A stretch of DNA of 32,163 nt from Bacilli bacterium (GTDB lineage Bacteria; Bacillota_I; Bacilli_A; RF39; UBA660). The stretch spans positions 1 to 32,163 of the forward strand of contig JAFRQS010000008.1 of the NCBI GenBank assembly GCA_017428495.1, read 5' to 3'. Positions 29,221-32,163 of this stretch are shown piece after piece. Position 1 is the stretch's first letter. Each line of letters starts with the position of its first letter. Both the position numbers and the translations under genes were made by a program. The notes beneath the pieces were generated by a model that saw only the letters and a program-made list of their open reading frames with translations, had not been told where the DNA came from and made no database searches.

Positions 29221-31003
29221 AATTTGATACTATGTATATTGTATAAGTATTTCCTTGTTTTATTTGAGCACCAACTTTAGTAGGTGAGTTAGGAGATAAT
29301 AATCCACTATTATAAGTATTATCTTTTACTTTTTGGAAACTGAAGTTAACGCCTGGATATCTACTTGCAAATGCATTTCTAAGAGAATTAATAGTAGCAT
29401 CTGCGTTACCAATAGATAATTCATTTTGAAGTATTGCTAATTTCCATGTAGTAGGTTTTCCTTTCGATAGAGTAAGTGTTATAGTTGAACCTTGAGCTAC
29501 TTTATCACCAACATTTCTAGATTGTACATATACAACATTAACATCATAATTATTGTATCCACCAACTACAAATGAACATCTAATTCCAATATTATTACAT
29601 GTGTTTTGCGCATCTGCTTTTGTTTTACCAATAAATGATGGTATTGAAATAGCTTGACCCAATGATACTCTTATATATATAACTGCATCAGGATCTACAG
29701 TATCATTTTCATTATAAGAATAACTTATTACTTGACCTTTAGGTATAGAACTATATTCGTAAGATTCACTGTATTTAATATTATATTTGTTAGCCCATTC
29801 TTTAAATTCAAATAAGTTATTAAACTTTTGCATTTTTATTTGACCTCTTGATATTGAAACTTTTATAAGAGTACCTTCTCCAATTTGTTCTCCTTCTTTA
29901 ATACTTTGACTTATAACTTTGCCGGTTTCAATATTGCTATCATATATTTCTTCAAACTCTATTTTTAAATTATTTTTTATTATCCAATCAGTAATTTCAT
30001 TACTATCCATCTTAGTTAAATCAATCATTTTTATTGCTTTACCCTTAGATAATGTTAGTATTACTTTTTCACTGTTTATATTTATTTCTTTTCCACTATC
30101 AATATCTTGCTTTAATACAGTATCTATATCTTTATCACTAAATTCATATTCTACTATATAACTAATACTATTTCTATTTAACCATAAACTTGCATCAAAC
30201 AATTTTTTATTTACTAAGTTAGTCATTTCTACAACATTTGGAATAGGATCATTTCCTAATGATGCAGTCAATATAATGGATTCATTTCTTCTTATTTCAC
30301 CATTTTTACTTTGTTTATATATAATATCTTTTTCACTATCGGATTTTTCATAATTAATTTTTACATTTGTCATGAAGTTTTTATTTATATATTGAGAAAC
30401 ATCATCTACATTCCATCCAAGCATACTTGGAAGAATAATCTTCTTATCATAATCAGGTCCATCTGATATAGTTGCTACTATTTTTTTGATTTCTTTAATA
30501 AAAGTTCCTTCATTTACATCTAATCTAATTATATTGCCTTTTTCTATATCATCACTAAATTCATATTCTTGCACTATTTCTATATCATTTTCTAAAGCCC
30601 AATCTTTTAATGTATTATATGATTTATTAACATATGATACTATTTTCTTTTCTTCTGGTAATTTTAGTATGTTCTGATTAACTAAAAAATTGTATGAAAT
30701 AAATAACAATAATACAATTGATAATATGGTATATATCTTAGATCTATTCTTAGAATATAAACTAGAAATAAATATAACCAAGCTTAATATAAATGTGAAT
30801 ATTGGAACTGATAAGCTATTTAAATTATTTATTATTGAATCAGTAGTAATTATAGAATAACTTAAATAAGTGATACTAATTACAAAAATTAGAGTTGTAA
30901 CTAATTTATCTAAATTATTGTTTGGTTTATTTACTGAAGATTCTTCTATAGTTTTTTGTTTTATTTTCTTATTTGGTTCCTTTTTAGAACTTTTTTGTGC
31001 CAT
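29219..31003 (-). CDS. PASTA-repeat membrane protein without kinase domain
   Basis: 594 residues on the minus strand; SD AGGTGA 7 bases before the ATG at 31003. Residues 1-30 are lysine-rich and cytoplasmic. Three hydrophobic segments follow at about 33-55, 63-84 and 88-110. Six or seven PASTA-like units (about 65 residues each, from ~118) follow, with the recurring endings 'I...S.G' such as ILTASLGND, ILTLSKGKA, IKVSISRGQ, IYIRVSLGQ and ITLTLSKGK. PASTA domains sense peptidoglycan fragments in PrkC/Stk kinases and penicillin-binding proteins; here neither a kinase nor a transpeptidase domain is fused. The last ~80 residues (WKLAILQNELSIGN onward) resemble a final degenerate unit. A cell-wall-binding or sensing anchor is the likely role; three membrane segments instead of one is unusual. 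Confidence 0.8.
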   Translation of the reverse strand: MAQKSSKKEPNKKIKQKTIEESSVNKPNNNLDKLVTTLIFVISITYLSYSIITTDSIINNLNSLSVPIFTFILSLVIFISSLYSKNRSKIYTILSIVLLLFISYNFLVNQNILKLPEEKKIVSYVNKSYNTLKDWALENDIEIVQEYEFSDDIEKGNIIRLDVNEGTFIKEIKKIVATISDGPDYDKKIILPSMLGWNVDDVSQYINKNFMTNVKINYEKSDSEKDIIYKQSKNGEIRRNESIILTASLGNDPIPNVVEMTNLVNKKLFDASLWLNRNSISYIVEYEFSDKDIDTVLKQDIDSGKEININSEKVILTLSKGKAIKMIDLTKMDSNEITDWIIKNNLKIEFEEIYDSNIETGKVISQSIKEGEQIGEGTLIKVSISRGQIKMQKFNNLFEFKEWANKYNIKYSESYEYSSIPKGQVISYSYNENDTVDPDAVIYIRVSLGQAISIPSFIGKTKADAQNTCNNIGIRCSFVVGGYNNYDVNVVYVQSRNVGDKVAQGSTITLTLSKGKPTTWKLAILQNELSIGNADATINSLRNAFASRYPGVNFSFQKVKDNTYNSGLLSPNSPTKVGAQIKQGNTYTIYIVSN

Positions 31004-31021
31004 ATTTTATCACCTATATTA

Positions 31022-31027
31022 ATTATA
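31022..31027 (-). promoter_or_regulatory. -10 element of the PASTA gene
   Basis: On the minus strand TATAAT (31027 down to 31022) is followed after six bases by AGGTG, the SD for the ATG at 31003. This is the same TATAAT-N6-AGGTG layout as before pyk and the M3-like gene. No good -35. Confidence 0.45.
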
Positions 31028-31075
31028 TAATATATATATGAAAAATAGGAAAACAAAAAAATATATGTACAAAAC

Positions 31076-31103
31076 TTGACAAAATTTTAAAAATATGTAT
31101 AAT
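31076..31103 (+). promoter_or_regulatory. Consensus sigma-A promoter of the cysteine-rich surface protein
   Basis: TTGACA (31076-31081) and TATAAT (31098-31103) are both perfect consensus with a 16-base spacer. It is the strongest promoter in the window and diverges from the PASTA gene. An SD GAGGGGG (31123-31129) lies 8 bases before the ATG at 31138. Confidence 0.85.
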
Positions 31104-31137
31104 ATGGGGCAACCAAATGAAAGAGGGGGAATATATT

Positions 31138-32163
31138 ATGTATAATGAAAATGAAAGAAGTCATTTTTTCAGAGACTTAATTGTCAAAATTTTATTGGTT
31201 TTATTATTTGTATTTTTACTTATGTGGTTAGTGCCAATGCCTAACTTAAATCCATTCTATGATAAGATATTTACTCAAAATATGAATAGTATGACTGATG
31301 CAGCAAAGAGTTATTACACAACAGCAAGATTACCTAAAACAGAAGGTGAAACAAGAAAATTAACATTAGAAGATATGATTAATAATAAGATGTTAATTGA
31401 ATTTACTGATAGTCAAGGTAAAAAATGTGATAGTGAAAAATCATATGTGGAAGTAACTAAAAAAGGCGGAGAATATATATTCAAAACAAATTTATCTTGT
31501 TCTAAACAAGAAGATTATGTTATTGAATATTTAGGATGCTATGACATTTGCGCTAATGGAAATTGTACTCCAGAAAGCGAAACTGATAAGAAAGAGGAAT
31601 CTAAGAAAGAAGAATCTAAGAAAGAAGAATCTAAGGAATCAGGAAAAGAAAGTACAATAACAACAAAAAAAGTAATAGAGTATCAATTTTCAAAGAAAAC
31701 TACTAGTCAATACATTGATAAGTATACATGCTCTAATGGTTATACATTAAAAGGAAATAAATGTATAAAAGAAACAGAAGTACAAAAGCAAGAAGATGCA
31801 AGTATTAAATGTTTATTAGGTTACTCATATAATGCTGAAACAAAGAAATGTGAAAAATTAGTTTCAACAGAAGAAAATGCTGAATTAGAATGTCCAAAAG
31901 GATATATATATGCAACAAGTTTAGATAAGTGTATCAAAGGTTCAGAAGATGAAATAGATGCTACACTAGCATATAAATGTGATAAAGGTGTATTAGTAGG
32001 TACAAAATGTGTTATTGTTGATACAAAAGAAGTAGATGCTAAAAAAGTATATAGCTGTGAAGAAGGAACATTAAATGGAACAAAATGTATAGTATCAACA
32101 ACAAAAGAAGTAGATGCTAAAAAAGTATATAGCTGTGAAGAAGGAACATTAAATGGAACAAAA
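31138..32163 (+). CDS. Membrane-anchored cysteine-rich repeat protein (3' partial)
   Basis: 342 codons are open to the right edge; no stop is seen. The start has a strong SD and a consensus promoter. Residues ~14-33 form one hydrophobic helix (LIVKILLVLLFVFLLMWLVP) after a short basic N-terminus, so the rest is probably extracellular. Residues ~45-125, with DAAKSYYTTARLP, LTLEDMINNKML and paired cysteines, recall the soluble part of type IV pilin-like proteins. A KKEESKKEESKKEES linker follows (near 31590-31640). Then come repeated Cys-pair units of the form (Y/L).C..G......KC(I/V/E), six of them up to the edge. The last units become exact 78-base repeats (from 32023). A surface or adhesion protein with disulphide-bonded repeats is likely; its function and full length are unknown. 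Confidence 0.8.
   Translation, partial: MYNENERSHFFRDLIVKILLVLLFVFLLMWLVPMPNLNPFYDKIFTQNMNSMTDAAKSYYTTARLPKTEGETRKLTLEDMINNKMLIEFTDSQGKKCDSEKSYVEVTKKGGEYIFKTNLSCSKQEDYVIEYLGCYDICANGNCTPESETDKKEESKKEESKKEESKESGKESTITTKKVIEYQFSKKTTSQYIDKYTCSNGYTLKGNKCIKETEVQKQEDASIKCLLGYSYNAETKKCEKLVSTEENAELECPKGYIYATSLDKCIKGSEDEIDATLAYKCDKGVLVGTKCVIVDTKEVDAKKVYSCEEGTLNGTKCIVSTTKEVDAKKVYSCEEGTLNGTK
31593..31640 (+). repeat. Short tandem repeat coding KKEES
   Basis: Three near-identical 15-base units (aagaaagaagaatct type) encode KKEESKKEESKKEES, a charged flexible spacer between the pilin-like part and the Cys repeats. Copy number could vary by slippage. Confidence 0.7.
32023..32163 (+). repeat. 78-base tandem repeat in the surface-protein gene, cut by the window edge
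   Basis: Copy 1 is 32023-32100; copy 2 starts at 32101 and is identical for its 63 visible bases. It encodes a 26-residue unit TKEVDAKKVYSCEEGTLNGT plus KCIVST. Earlier Cys units in the gene are related at the protein level only, so these copies are recent. Confidence 0.85.

Noticed and set aside
1..32163. Mycoplasma-type code (TGA as Trp)
   Set aside because: Trp is encoded by TGG throughout and full-length genes read without in-frame TGA. Stops are ten TAA and one TAG; the lack of TGA stops in only eleven genes fits AT bias and is not evidence of recoding.

Overview
The window is strongly AT-rich, uses the standard code (Trp is TGG; no in-frame TGA) and carries a mix of housekeeping and accessory genes. 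Gram-positive-type Shine-Dalgarno sites, sigma-A-type promoters, a PASTA-repeat membrane protein and very short leaders point to a low-GC Firmicutes/Bacilli-type bacterium, perhaps an uncultured gut lineage of the RF39 kind. The lineage is inference.

Region 1 (1-22634) is an operon dominated by one reading frame open from the first base to 20451: at least 6,816 codons, with its N-terminus outside the window. The encoded giant protein is modular. It has five copies (the first cut by the window edge) of a papain/C39-like cysteine-peptidase module, separated by helical repeats, and a transglutaminase-like domain between modules 4 and 5. A set of effector-like domains follows: a nucleotidyltransferase-fold domain, a domain I do not recognise, a zinc metallopeptidase (HEYAH), an ADP-ribosyltransferase (R / STS / QxE), and a C-terminal domain resembling DUF3626. 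Short conserved peptides recur at the domain borders. Directly downstream lies an ADP-ribosylglycohydrolase, then two unrecognised small acidic proteins and a strong terminator. This looks like a multi-warhead polymorphic toxin/effector with an ADP-ribose-removing partner, comparable in logic to Tre1/Tri1. Secretion, targets and partner role are inferred.

Region 2 (22635-29220) holds mostly single-gene units, each ended by an intrinsic terminator: an M3-like zinc peptidase, the translational GTPase TypA/BipA, a small protein with a possible PARP/DarT-like fold, an unknown 167-aa protein, pyruvate kinase, and a YhcG/DUF1016 PD-(D/E)XK nuclease. At 29197-29220 a perfect palindrome serves as a shared terminator for the converging nuclease and PASTA genes.

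Region 3 (29219-32163) has a minus-strand PASTA-repeat membrane protein without a kinase domain. Divergent from it is a plus-strand, membrane-anchored, cysteine-rich repeat protein that runs off the right edge.

Both edges fall inside repeats: bases 1-119 are identical to 5017-5135, and the last 63 bases repeat the preceding 78-base unit. The window is therefore probably a contig that broke at repeats. No tRNA, rRNA, insertion sequence or CRISPR array was seen, and no gene-free stretch exceeds 300 bases.
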